This document shows positions 10,826-21,790 of a DNA stretch of 64,000 nucleotides, in pieces. Location: positions 13,717,479 to 13,781,478 of the forward strand of contig CM049321.1 of NCBI GenBank assembly GCA_026874595.1, given 5' to 3'. Position numbers and translations under genes: made by a program. Source of the stretch: Sipunculus nudus (lineage: Eukaryota > Annelida > Sipuncula > Golfingiida > Sipunculidae). Each line of letters starts with the position of its first letter. The first letter of the stretch is position 1. The notes under the pieces are model-generated. The model was not told the origin of the DNA. It made no database searches and saw only the letters and a list, made by a program, of their open reading frames with translations.

Positions 10826-11830
10826 TTGTTAAGTAGCAGGTATATTTCATCGTTTGCAAGATATCTTTTTCTTTCCATAACATTTTGTTTTCAGTGAAAC
10901 TGTTGCTTATAGCTTGAATACTGTGGTTGCCTTTTTGATCGCGAGGGTTTTAATTTCGCGATATTCGCGAATGGGAAATGAAACCCTCGGGAATAATCGG
11001 CCAATTGAGAATGTCCTTCTATATAGTGTAATCAATACTAATATGGTAATAGGTTAAAACAGAGAGAATTTTTTTTAATAAATTACATCCTTGCAGGTAT
11101 AGGGAAATGTAAGCCTTAAATTTGAACTAAACCACCAATGCTGTGTGTGCGGGCCTATCATTATATAAGAAAATGTCACAAACTCATGACTTATTCTCAT
11201 TTTATAATACACACAGGTATATGGCTTTGCCAAAGATTTGATATAGGTTCTTGTGAGATCGCGAATATGAAACCCTTGCAAAACATTAAAAATGGAAAAA
11301 TCGCGAAATTTCAGCCTCGCGAATATGAAGCCAACCACAGTATATCATAGACCATGTGCACACTTTATATCTCTATTAAACAAGACGACGCTATATGTAG
11401 GGATTTGTTTGCTATACACTTGCTACAGCATATATATCGTAAGATTATTTCTGTTCTGTGTAAGCAACAATCCAGATGCCTTCTTACAATGTTTTTTATT
11501 CCTAGTCTCAATCTTTTACGTCATGATATAGTGATTTCACATGTTAAACAAATTCTGAATATCGTATTTCCTCTTTCTTAGTCTATCTTAGAATGATCTG
11601 AATTCTTCTCTGTAGCCGTGCTTAAATATTTGCCAAGGATAACATCCATATGTTTGATATTACCAGTTAATTGATATGCATTGTTTTTTAAAGACAAGAG
11701 GTCGTTATGTATGTACAGTACTGCCACCTGTTGTCAGGAACATGTACCAACGCTCTCTATGAAGCAGTCCGCTAACTCTCAAATGTGGTTGTTGCATGTC
11801 TGGCCCACGCATTGTCTTCTGCCATGAATG
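10826..11830 (+). mobile_element. 3' LTR of gypsy copy A (MITE-interrupted)
   Basis: The LTR starts TGTTAAGTAGCAGGTATA, identical to the LTR start in unit B (about 26773). It is interrupted by the MITE 10921-11340, continues with 'ccatgtgcacactttatat' and includes the 'gttatgta.gtacagt.ctgccacctgttgtcag' block that the 5' LTR remnant shares. The right end is uncertain because the 5' LTR end word is not clearly repeated; 11815-11830 is an estimate. Confidence 0.6.
10921..11340. mobile_element. MITE with CTGTGGTTG inverted ends, TA target site
   Basis: A 420-base element begins CTGTGGTTGcc and ends gCCAACCACAG, with 9 matching terminal bases, and is flanked by TA on both sides (gaaTA / TAtatc). 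Inner subterminal repeats of 'TCGCGA' and 'aaaccctcg' occur on both sides. The paralogous LTR in unit B reads through without it ('agctttaatgtaccattgaccatgtgcac', about 26852-26880), giving a natural empty site. A related diverged copy is at 60760-61133 and an end fragment at 62560-62638. There is no coding capacity; it is mobilised by an unknown TA-targeting transposase. Confidence 0.85.
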
Positions 11831-13949
11831 AGACTGGCCTCTGCCATCTCAGTCATTGGCCTTATATAAGGCAAATTTTCTGTGATGCGAACCTCACAAG
11901 GGTCGCATATAATGACAGAATGAATATTTAATATATGAACCATTTAGGCTTTGGACTTACTGCGACGGAAACCTCAAATGATATATGCACAAAAGCTGCC
12001 CACATATTTTGTTATATGACGCAGTATTCATATTTTACGGCGGTCATAACAGTCATAATAAGTCATTATTCACTTTTCCTTTCACGCTTGATTGCAGACG
12101 GTCTCTGATTGGTTCACTCTAGTAAACACTACCGTTAGGAGCTTGAAACATCGAGATTGGTCCGTGTGCCAAACAATGTAGCCAGCGTTTAAGAGAATCA
12201 AAGACAAGGTAAAAACGACGATAGAGAACCAGTTTAAAACATTCAGTGTCAACATCCGTCCTTGAAAGCACATTCTGACCCCTCGATACATGGCGGAACA
12301 CGGAAGCAAGACCCTTCGTTTACCTTTATTGTGTGGGAGTTTTCACGCAAGTGTGAAGTATGTAGTCAAGTAGCATGCGTCATGATATCTGGACAATGAA
12401 TTCAAATTGAAACTTGGGTGTAATAGTTCCTGGCAACATCCACAAAAACCAACAACGTGAGAGTTTTGTATACGGAAGGGTCATTTATTGTCACACAAAC
12501 ATTTAGAAACTTGTAACCTCGTGTAACCATGTAACAGTGGATCCACTCTTTCTTCCTTAGAGCGGGTAGCTTTTAAACCACTATAACCTTGAGTCTTAAA
12601 AGTTGTGACCATTCAAACCTCTCCAACTCGTAAAACTGAAAAGATACATAAAGATATACTTTAAGTTACACAGTAAACATACTTGAAGATGACAAAACTT
12701 TACAATATTAGGAATCTTTACTTCACAATATAATATTGTTAATTAAGCTATATGCAATTAAATCTTCTGTAATATACAACTTTAAGTTGACAAATAAACG
12801 ATTATACTCAATGATAAATAATACTAGAATATGTCAAATAATAAACTTAACATACACATAAAATAATGCACTTACAATTACAGAGTTGAAAAACTTATAC
12901 CGTGTAAACATCTAAGCTTTCAATTCAGTCCTGTCATCTGTCTATATTTATAAAACAAAACAGCGTTGACAAGACAAACCGTACGGTAGCAACATCTATG
13001 GACAGGATCGTAAACTATTACGGAGTAACCTTTAACATAGACGAACGACGAGCAAACTTTTAATTACGACATTTACGACTTCAGAAACAACTAAAAACAC
13101 TGGAAAGATCAAAATTACTAATAGAAAGATAAAATTACTACTTCACTTATTCCTGAAAGAACTGCTTTAAGTCTCTAGGGTATCGTTAACATGTATTTAG
13201 AAACTCCCGGAAAGGGGGGGGGGGAACGTATGGCTTGACAAGGGGAACTACGAAGTTTATATCCTAAATAAAGCTATCTAATACATCCTAAGTAGTAAGA
13301 GAAAACGTTAACCTCTTTGGTTACCCTGGATGTTCCTTGCGGGAGTTATGTTCTTGTTAAACGATCAGATCTAGGCAGCCCCTTGCTTGTGGACTGCCGA
13401 AATGGTCAAAATGGCGAACTATCTAGCCAAAAGTAGACCACGTGACCTTTCACGGGTACCACTCGTTGAAATACCGTAAATATAAGTTCACAAAATCCCG
13501 CCTTGCAACTACATGTATATGTGCATTAAATTAAGTTTCTTTTCGGTTGTTTGTTTTTTATTGTGCGCGTTTGTCTGCATATTAATTATTGTTTTACTTA
13601 CTCGCGACATTGTATCACGGAAAGGAATATCAACAAGACCATGACAAGCCCGCGCCCCTTCGGGGATCGATAAAAATAATAACACAACTACCTGCAACAC
13701 ACATAAATACAAAAAGTGCTTGATAACAAGTAGCAGGAAGATCTACCTCAAGTCATTTTATCTGTTCCTGTATTGTGAACGTTGGAGTTACTCGTTAACT
13801 TGAAGTCCATAAACTGATATATAAGATATGACCGCCAAAACTGGGCATGCATCTCTCGTTAGGTCAGCTTTGTGCTTTGGTGTAGGCGGGAATCATCCAA
13901 CATGCAAAGTAATTTTATGGTGTCTGTGTGTGCATACGGTAACACGAGT
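11831..13949. other. Upstream flank of exon 1A with two unit-specific insertions
   Basis: Compared with unit B (27330-27956), two blocks are extra here: about 12046-12340 and about 12416-13515 (~1.1 kb). Neither shows clear terminal inverted repeats or a transposase frame. A poly-G run lies at 13214-13224. The shared parts, 11870-11990 and especially 13515-13949, stay clearly alignable, including 'aggaagatctacctcaag' (13736 and 27747) and 'gcatctctcgtt'. The last ~230 bases before the start codon are thus the best candidates for promoter and 5' UTR. No TATA box could be assigned with confidence. Confidence 0.5.
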
Positions 13950-14760
13950 ATGGCCGACCGGCCGTCAGGTAATAAACCTCTGCAAGTATGTTTTTTGGCG
14001 GTATTGCTTGCTGTTTTTTCAACTGTGATGGTATTAATACAGCTTGCACAAAGGTCCGTGCACAAAGGTGGAGATGAAGCAGTACAAAGCACATATTTGC
14101 AGAACGAGATCAATGACAAAATATCCGAATGCTTACGGAAGGCTGGTAAAGAAACATACGAGGGCTTTATTGTGGCTTTTAATACACCAAATCATCCTTG
14201 TTCACTCATTAGTTTACAACCGTTGGTGAGCACATTGAGAAAAATGCTCCTGAAAAACTATTACCAGTCATCTATAGACAATTCCGTCATTTCGAACCCA
14301 GAACCCAATTGTGACCCATGTCATAGGTCTAAGCTGCTTTGGGTTGGCCCTGGAGATAACCAATTAAAAACTGGTCAAGCCGTTCACGAATTGATGATGC
14401 GTTGTAGTGCACATGCGCCAAAACTGGTTTCAGTCCCAGGACGGGCAAGGAGTCCAAACAAAGTGACCACAGACGAGGCATTACCAGTCCCAAATATAGT
14501 TCACTATGTCTGGTACGGCAAGAACGCAGAGTTTACATTCCTGACTTACCTGTCATTTTTAGGTGTTCATAAATATATCAAGCCTGAAGCTATATACTTA
14601 CATGGAGATACGGAACCAAACGGAGAATGGTGGACCCAGACACTAAAGGATGTACATAACGTTTATTTTGTGTATAAACAGAGACCTACGTATATATTTG
14701 GGAAGAAAATTACACAGGTCGAACACAGCGCCGACATTGCAAGATATGAAATTATCTATG
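13950..14760 (+). CDS. GT32-like glycosyltransferase, first exon copy A
   Basis: This exon encodes the first 270 residues of a Golgi-type glycosyltransferase. The start ATG (MADRPSGN) was chosen because unit B has the matching MAVRPSGN, while upstream frame extension in B is stopped. Residues about 11-30 form a hydrophobic signal anchor, so the protein is type II membrane. A stem with CDPC (121-124) follows, then 'VPNIVHYVWYGKN' (180-192), 'LHGDTEPNGEWW' and 'EHSADIARYEIIY', which are the N-terminal catalytic blocks of DXD glycosyltransferases (Gly_transf_sug family, related to alpha-1,4-galactosyltransferases). The exon ends tatg^GTAGGT after one base of a codon. Joining to 35237 gives GAA-TAC-GGG and the continuous YGGIYLDTD motif at about 272-280. 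The predicted total is 424 residues. No exon 2 of its own is seen in unit A, so it either splices 20 kb to the shared exon or is an orphaned copy. Donor and acceptor sugars are unknown. Confidence 0.8.
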
Positions 14761-15004
14761 GTAGGTAACTCTTGCATTGGTGAACCAATTTATCTTCTGT
14801 CAACTGGTTTTAGGGTTTACTTTTCGATTCTGTGCATATTTTTGATAGTATTTAATAATATTTTTACAATTTATAAATACACGCACACTTCCATATTTTA
14901 GCTTATGATTTTAGGGAACGCCTAGTTCACTACCTGACGTACAAGCTTCTACGGCCTGTTTGCCTCAAAATTTTGTGCAAAATCTGAAAGTGTTTTGTAT
15001 TACC
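14761..15004 (+). other. Intron start after exon 1A and duplication junction
   Basis: The first ~145 bases after the donor are nearly identical to those after exon 1B (28771 onward: 'gtaggtaactcttgcattg' in both). Homology stops at about 14905-14908, and a short unmatched piece leads to the start of unit B at about 15005. The expected YGGIYLDTD-coding exon does not occur here. Confidence 0.7.
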
Positions 15005-18000
15005 TGGTTTCTTCAGGTCCCTCCGCTAAACACTAAACCGAACGAAAACACCCTAGCTATGGGGAGTGTCTAATATTAGTTATAATAACAATTTGTACAA
15101 TCCATATAAAAAATAAAGTTTAAAGATATATTATCTGTCATTCCATCATTATATTCACGATATAAGTATGTAGGTGTAGCTATGTCTGTGTCATATTCGT
15201 ATTATTTTACGCACTTGTATAAAAGGGGGTGGACCTCTGTGTCTGTGGCTTCTGTGACTTCAGGAGTCTCAATGACGTCATGACCAGATACTCGGATGTA
15301 ATGGTCTTGAATCTGTAGTTTTCTGCTGTGACATGGACGGCTAACAGAAGCGGATCCAAAGGGGCAGGGTTCCCCCCCCCCCTTTTTTTCAGCCGCTTAT
15401 ACATTTATCAGGGTTTCAGACCAATTTTGTTCGGCCTGGACCCCCATTTCCGGACCAGGGACCCTTCTGTAGGGCTTTGTTATTAGTCATCATGGGTTGG
15501 GTCCCCCCTTTTTTCTAACTCCTGGTTCCTCCCCTGGCTCAATTATAAAAGAAACTATACATAAAGACTTCACTGAATTCAATAAATGGAATTCTCGCTG
15601 TTCAGAATATTCAACATAAAAATCAATATAACACGTATATTGAGTGTGGCGTTAATTCTTATCAGTGGCCTTGTATCGTATGTTTATTGAGTTAACTGAC
15701 ATGGGAATGTGTGACGCTTAATTTTTGTGAAAGTTTAACGATCCAAAATTTACGTAAAATTTTTATGTGTTTTATGTGCTAACACCCTAAAGGTTAAATA
15801 CCGTCATTCATAGAGTCAACAATTTATCTGGAGAACATATATACAAAATACCAATGAGGAATAAGACCTTATGAAAATCAATCTGGCATCAACCATGCAT
15901 GACCCGGGGACGGAATCACAGAGCTAACTTAATGATATATCCAGCGAGCTATTTGCAAATTACGTTTCACAAAAGGCTAGAGACAACATAATTTAACCTC
16001 AACAATATATGACCTAGTTACAAGGCTCATTGAGGACCCACGGCGCTAAGTTAGTGATTCATCTAAGAGGCGATTTTAGTTGTTTATCACAGCTGGTGAA
16101 ATTCTTGAATACTGGAATTTGTAGAAGTAATAAAAATCTCTCCTCGCAGTGAACTCTGGTCAATGAATCTTTAGTGACTAATAGTTAAAGACGTATGATA
16201 TTGAGTAATAATATTTTACTCGTATTCATATTCTGGCATCTTAATGGCAGGTTATTTCTTTGTTATCCAGATTATTTAATAATCACATGGCATCATATTT
16301 ATTGTTTGGTTATTGACATTCTCATTCAATAGACGTTGCCACTAACCAGCCATGGTCCGATCCTTTCTTTTTAAATACAAAAATATTATATTACTCTTAA
16401 AGTGCACCTATACTTTGTTAGAAATTAAGCTATACACAATGTTAAAGGTAAGAACATGCGGAGAAATACAAAGCACTCAGACTCTACCTGAACTCGGGGA
16501 AATATACATTTTCTAGCAAAACACGAGTTCACATACCTATGACCGACTCCAGCGAGTACCCCATAATCGCATGGTATAGGTCAGTTTTTTTATCTCGTTA
16601 GATATAAATATATTTAGAGTGGACCTAAGTACACACTATAGCACGAGTCTGGCCGACCAGCCGTCAATGAATATATATTATTCTCCCGTTGTTTGGTCTT
16701 GAAATGTCGGGAACGCTGCCAACGGTGGCTTTAGTGGGTCATTTTCCATATATCCTGAAGTATTTATCATTACTCAATGAAGGGATTGTTGTAGGCAGCC
16801 TATCGGAAACTACGTCAACTGTCTCAAGTTATATTGTAGGGAGCTAATAGATTAAATATATGTATCATGGACCTAATATGGCACAATAGAGATATTTGCA
16901 GACAGAGATTAATGAGAAAGTATAATAATGTTAATACTCCTACCAGGAATTCCCAAATCAAACTTCCCTGTTCCGCACAATATCAGTCTTCAATAACAGG
17001 GATTCACCTGGCATAAGCAAATGCTGGCCCTATTACCTATCAATGGAGGGATCTTCCATTGACAAAGGAATCGCCCTGTGTCACGATGGTATATAATTCG
17101 TGGAATTAATATATTCTATATCAATAAAATGAATATATATTAAATATGATGGCGATCCAGATTACGTTAAAATTTAATGGTTTGTTCCTTGCGTGGGAGT
17201 TACCCTAACCCACAAATACATTTCATAAAAAAACCCTGATTGCGTTGAACGGCTAACAGGTAATCCAACCAAACAGGAAAGCAAGCAGAAAACATGATAC
17301 CTTTATGAGAAATAACAATGTTTGCATAGGACCTTTCCGGAAGTGTTAAACCCTGAAGTATAAAATATATCGTGCATATATCAGGCGCGTTGCGAAAACA
17401 CTGCCAATCAATAAGTAGTCTTTCCTCATAGGCCTACCAGGGATCGTAATACTTTGAAACTTTCACCTTCCAGCATTAATACAGGTTTGCCTTTTCGTAG
17501 AAGAATTTTTCTTTCCGCAAAATATGCATGCTATCATCATATCAAGCTTTCAGTTACACTTTGCTAGTGTAAACCCGATTCAACATCTTACATGCCATTC
17601 TACCTGAACACTTGCATGTGAAGAGAACTGAATGTTTTCAATGGTAGCACTGTTATTCAGAAACAGGACCGTACAGTAAAAAACAAAAGAAAATATAGAA
17701 AATGAGGTGGTAAATGCCGGAACGTCTAGGAAATTATAGGGAAATATATGGAGTCGGCGACGCACCACCTGTAAAATATTTCATTTTTTTGGGACGTTTG
17801 TTACCACTCATAAGCTACTGATGTGGAACACATCGGTGTTCACCATTCCAATGGATTGGTGGAAAATGAAAAAAAATGCCTTTCCATGCATGGGTTTGCT
17901 TGTCTCAGATAGGCGGTAACGCGCTAGTTCGACCCCTGCCCATGTTAATCACCTAATGCAAAGGTCAAACTTACCTCAGCAATGATTGAAACAGTTCTTC

Positions 18001-18135
18001 TGCTCACTTACCCTCGGTTTTTACTTTATCGGGCTGGCGTAAGTACTCTTTTGTGAAGTATATGTGCACAACAGCTGCGACCGAGTTATACAATTTGTGA
18101 ATTTGTCAATACACTTGCAGTGGCGGATCCGGGAG

Positions 18136-18148
18136 GGGGGGGGGGGGG
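18136..18148. repeat. Poly-G tract next to 'tggcggatccgg' word
   Basis: The run follows 'cagtggcggatccggga', a wording common at the end of small interspersed elements of aquatic invertebrates (from memory). The equivalent A tract is at 3504-3520. Confidence 0.85.
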
Positions 18149-19191
18149 AGGGGCTTTGGTGGCTTAAGAGAAATAAGGATTCTAAGTGTTGAACTGTTAT
18201 TTTTTTCACTTATGATAGCCCCAAACAAACATCACCCTTTCAAGGTCAATAAATCCAAGGTCAAAGACGTTGAGATTGTTGATGGGTGTTAAAATATTCG
18301 GTCGACATGATTTCTTAACCAATGCTCCCGCCATTAACGTGGAATGTTTCGGATACTTTGCACTTGGACAACTAAGCTTGACTTGAATGATTGAATATTA
18401 TGTATTTTTAAAACGAGCATTTATTCAACTGGCAATAACTTTGGGGAAAATACAATATTTATTCTTTTTAACTTAAGGATAGCATTATCGTTCAGTTAAA
18501 ATATGCATGGTCATTTTTTATAATGACTGGAGGAGTAAGTATTTGGAACTGGGATTAGGACTACTCAAATCCGCTGAAATCGTCAGACGGAAACCTATTC
18601 AGAACTAATTCGTGTTGCCCCTGGTGAAAAGATAGACTATTCAAAACGGCACACGAACACTTGTTAACTGACATATTTATTAAAAGATGAAGATCACATA
18701 TATAGGTTTGAACCAACGTGCATGAATATGTATCAGACAAGATCCATTTTAAATACGCTCAGACGGAGATCGGAGATTTCGTTTGAACTGCATGAAGGCA
18801 AGATATAGATTTACTTAAGGAATCTCAAAGATGCGAAAGTTAGATTAGCAACTAGTTATTCAAATGAATGTGGATTATATCAAAATGGACATTCAGCAGA
18901 GAAATTCGAGTATTATACCCCTCGATGGGGCCATTTTATTCATTTGTAATGCCGTTAAACACACTTGAAAATTTGTGTATTTGTGTCTTCATCTTATGTT
19001 GTGTTACGATAAATGATGAAGGAAAGGATTAGATTTTGCTCATGTCTCAAATTTATCACTATTTGATATAATAAAATGAGATTTATATACCCAAGTCTTA
19101 TTTTGGTCTAAAAATCAGAAGACAAAAAATAGTGCTAGGTCTATGATTGTGTACTTATCTACAAGCCCCCGACCATCCCCATCCCCCACCC

Positions 19192-19207
19192 ACCCCCCCC
19201 CCCCCCC
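19192..19207. repeat. Poly-C tract
   Basis: About 16 C replacing 'ccctcaccactcc' of the unit A counterpart (about 5628-5641), so expanded by slippage from a C-rich word. Confidence 0.9.
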
Positions 19208-19796
19208 TTTCCGAAATCATGGATTCCGCCCCTGACTAGTCCCCCTAAACGTGATTACCTAAAAGTTACATCTGTGTATACTGGCACAAAGGTATGTGGC
19301 ATTATGTAATGTCTCCGATTTAATAAAACATTTTATGTTGTTAGGAGCAGACGGAGAACAGCGAATGAACGGTATCACGGCTAGTTAAATCCTATTATGG
19401 CACATTACCAAAAAAAAAAAAAAACAAATGGATGCATAGTAACACACAGATTTATTTTGTGTTTGGGTGAGCAAACTGTAATTCCCATTGGCAGAGCTGT
19501 TCCTGATTGTATGTATAATAATGCGAAAACATCAAGAGAAAATTACGGAAAACATTTTATTCTATGTTTGGCGACATTTCACAAAACTTGTGCAAAAATT
19601 AGTGTGCAAGTGTGTGCGTGTGTATATTAATTTGACAGAAGCCGAAGAACATAAGCTATACATATTCCTCAAATAATAAATTTAAGCATGTTCCTCAATT
19701 ATTACACCCGCCAAACAATTCCCCAAACCAACACCACAACATTACCATCACAACACCTTATATTTATACCCCTGACTCAGTATGACCGACTCGTAT

Positions 19797-20340
19797 TTAT
19801 AATTCCGAGATTTCTTTCTTTACCTTGTTTATTGCCTGTATTAAATAAAGTTTAAGTTTCCGATCACCAAGCGGTGTACTGAAGTGTAACAGGTCTTTGT
19901 TGAACAGAGCCATTATTGGCTCCCTATGAGCAAGAAATGGTCTGTATGTATGTATAAACCTGCAGTACCATTCTCTGCTCGCCAAATCCTGCAAACCCTT
20001 ATTGACAGTTTCAAATTTTTCCTGTGTGCAAAATCCCTAGGTCTCGGTATTAAAGATGAAAATATCAAAATTGCTTTTGGATTTATCTTGTGACACTGGT
20101 AAACAAGGGCCTTGTAGTGAGATAAAATATCCTTCACCTCGTGAGACCAGATATTGTTTGTACCTAAGTGAAACAATATAATATGAAAATTTTCCACTTT
20201 GACCTGGCTTGTGTGAATTTAAAACCCTATATCGGAAATCCGAGCTCCTCTGCAAACCTGCACACATGTATATCCCACATGGACATTTCTACATATGGAG
20301 TCGGAAATAATCGTAGTATTCACTTCATCTGCAACAAACA
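19797..20340 (-). pseudogene. SGNH-hydrolase-like region of Ngaro-like element
   Basis: Across frame changes, the minus strand shows a block-I-like 'IISDSICRNVHVGY' (usual G-D-S replaced by S-D-S), 'VCRGARISDIGF', block III 'LFHLGTNNIWS' (GTN-D/N) and 'KDLLHFSTPLGDRKL', the D-x-x-H-xS-xxG block with the catalytic Asp and His. Together these match small SGNH/GDSL hydrolases, known as an extra ORF of Ngaro elements. Its role in the element's life cycle is not established. The frame is interrupted, so this copy is dead. Confidence 0.7.
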
Positions 20341-20459
20341 AAAATATATTAAGATACCGCAGCCCCATCTGTCCGAACTCACACACTGGCGTAAAGTTAG
20401 CCCAAGTTTACATATTCATGATATTTTGTTTTAGCTTGTCTGCCAAACGCAACTTGTCT

Positions 20460-21323
20460 GAATTGGAACAAGCTATATATTATTTGTGTACCTCACTCTT
20501 CCAGTCTCCTTGCAACTGTATTAATTCTGCGGGTACCTCACACCGGAAAGCCAGTGTGGCGCCCCCCCCCCCCCCCCCCCCGCCTAAATAAAATTTTCTG
20601 GAATTTCGCCCACGCTCGCCAAACGCGCTGTAAGCGCTTTTATCCAATAAATATAGTTCCAGAATTTGGCGTTTGGCCCTTCAGTGAATGCAAATGCGGG
20701 AGTGGCGGGTCCATTCCTGACCCTTTTGAACAACTTATTTATATGTAAAACCGGACATAACAGTGGCAATTCCAGTTGCCTTTGCCCGAACCGATTGGTT
20801 TTTGACCATTTCAATATGACCCGGTACCTGTCCCCCTCAAAGATAAAATCTCCGCGCTTCAGCACATTTGAATCCCTTCCAAGCATCGATGATTCCGGTA
20901 TTAAATTTTATTTTCTCAAAAATAAGAAAAAAAAAACACCAAGAAACTACACCATAAAGCCAAGTTCTTATTCACGGAAAGATCCAGCCTGCCATAGATT
21001 CGTAATAAAATATCGGGAGTCATCGGACTGGCCTTTTTGGGGGTATGCTGTTTTTGTCGTTCAATACCTTTCAATAATAATTTAAACCCAAACCACTGAT
21101 ACGGATTAACATCATAACCGTTTGCTTTCTGCAGTATAACCACCCCACTAACATTATTTTTTATCGCTTGTACCGATTTAGATGATCTGCTCAAAAACTG
21201 TACATAAAGCCTTAAAGTCTGTTCTACCACTGGGAAGGCTAAACATTTAAATATATACAGAAAGAAAAGAAAGCTCTCCACTGAGCTAGGACATTCTTTG
21301 TTGTCCCCCGTGCCAATCCCCAC
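20460..21323 (-). pseudogene. Tyrosine recombinase of Ngaro-like element, broken
   Basis: The N-terminal helical part reads 'EQTLRLYVQFLSRSSKSVQA' and continues to 'SPMTPDILLRIYGRLDL', typical of the DIRS/Ngaro recombinase core-binding region. After a frameshift near an A-rich run (about 20930), the catalytic half appears as 'VILKWSKTNRFGQRQLELPL'. The C-terminal block reads 'ATLAFRCEVPAELIQLQGDW', the usual 'FR-GVPxELIQLQGDW' block before the catalytic Tyr. The H-x-x-R segment that should precede it is replaced by a long G run (plus-strand C run 20563-20581). It is not functional. Confidence 0.75.
20563..20581. repeat. Poly-C tract inside recombinase
   Basis: About 19 C on the plus strand (G in the coding sense), sitting where related recombinases have Arg-Arg-Gly-Gly codons. 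A G-rich codon run is a natural seed for this expansion. Confidence 0.9.
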
Positions 21324-21410
21324 AGCTTGACTATAATGTGTTTCCTTCTTCAGCCGTTTGAGCTGAACTGCAACAAACGCAAAATCTTACTGAAACATCA
21401 CCTTCAATGA

Positions 21411-21790
21411 CTACCAAAAATTTGAAAACCTAAGCAACTCTTTACCAATCATCCTTCTCTTAAGCTTCTGTGTGAACGGTATTCGTTTAAATTTCCTTCT
21501 GAAGCTGCCCCCAATATTCAATCTCGAAAGCAAGTCCGGAATCCTATTTCTAGAACCCTCTATGTAAACCGCCTTCAACTCAAATTCATTCAACGCTGCT
21601 ATGAACGTATTTTCTCTCACGCACGCTGACATAAAATGATTAGATGACCTAACAGAGTTCACAACCTGTACTGAAGCTAGATTATCACAGTTTATTACAA
21701 TTCAACTTACAGTTAAACTGCTGCCCCATAACTTTGAGGCGAGCATGACTGCATACAATTCTAAACCATTTAAATGACCTACCATTTTTA
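21411..21790 (-). pseudogene. RNase H region of Ngaro-like element
   Basis: Minus-strand translation shows 'LNGLELYAVMLASKLWG', then after a stop 'VINCDNLASVQVVNSVRSSN' and 'ELKAVYIEGSRNRIPDLLSR'. These are the E-L-xA-xxxAxxxWG, C-D-N-xAxVxxxN and N-xxADxLSR blocks of DIRS/Ngaro RNase H. The upstream RT is absent. Confidence 0.75.

Larger units (their letters stand above)
6120..11830 (+). mobile_element. Decayed Ty3/gypsy LTR retrotransposon, copy A
   Basis: A full-length but broken plus-strand element: 5' LTR remnant, tRNA-Leu-like primer site (about 6512), gag-like frame, protease region, reverse transcriptase, RNase H, integrase, purine-rich tract and 3' LTR. The order gag-PR-RT-RH-IN is that of Ty3/gypsy elements. 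Stops and frameshifts interrupt every domain, so it cannot be active. An element of the same subfamily occupies the equivalent place in unit B, so insertion came before the 14 kb tandem duplication. A TA-flanked MITE (10921-11340) sits inside the 3' LTR of this copy only. Confidence 0.85.
235..14908 (+). repeat. Tandem segmental duplication, unit A
   Basis: From about 238 onward the sequence recurs, diverged and with indels, from about 15006. Anchors seen by eye are 251/15017, 1420/16780, 4380/18460, 5610/19170, 7815/19400, 7930/22305, 9690/24080, 10823/26770, 11704/27214 and 13735/27735. The copies end together shortly after the glycosyltransferase first exon (about 14905 and 28923). Unit A therefore contains, in order, a SINE-like piece, anonymous AT-rich DNA, a gypsy element and exon 1A. 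Differences between units are mostly transposon insertions and repeat-number changes, which allow those events to be ordered. Confidence 0.85.
15005..19390. other. Anonymous 5' half of unit B, no gene seen
   Basis: Matches A 238-5810 with indels. It contains C/G runs at about 15370-15382, 18136-18148 and 19192-19207, and a single copy of the 216-230 bp repeat (18207-18345) that is triplicated in A. The segment 15540-16070 has no counterpart in A. I see no conserved frame, RNA gene or intact transposon. Confidence 0.5.

Noticed and set aside
13872-13949. Upstream in-frame extension of exon 1A (earlier ATGs)
   Set aside because: Unit B has a stop in the equivalent frame and similarity there is that of a 5' UTR, so the shared MA(D/V)RPSGN start is preferred.
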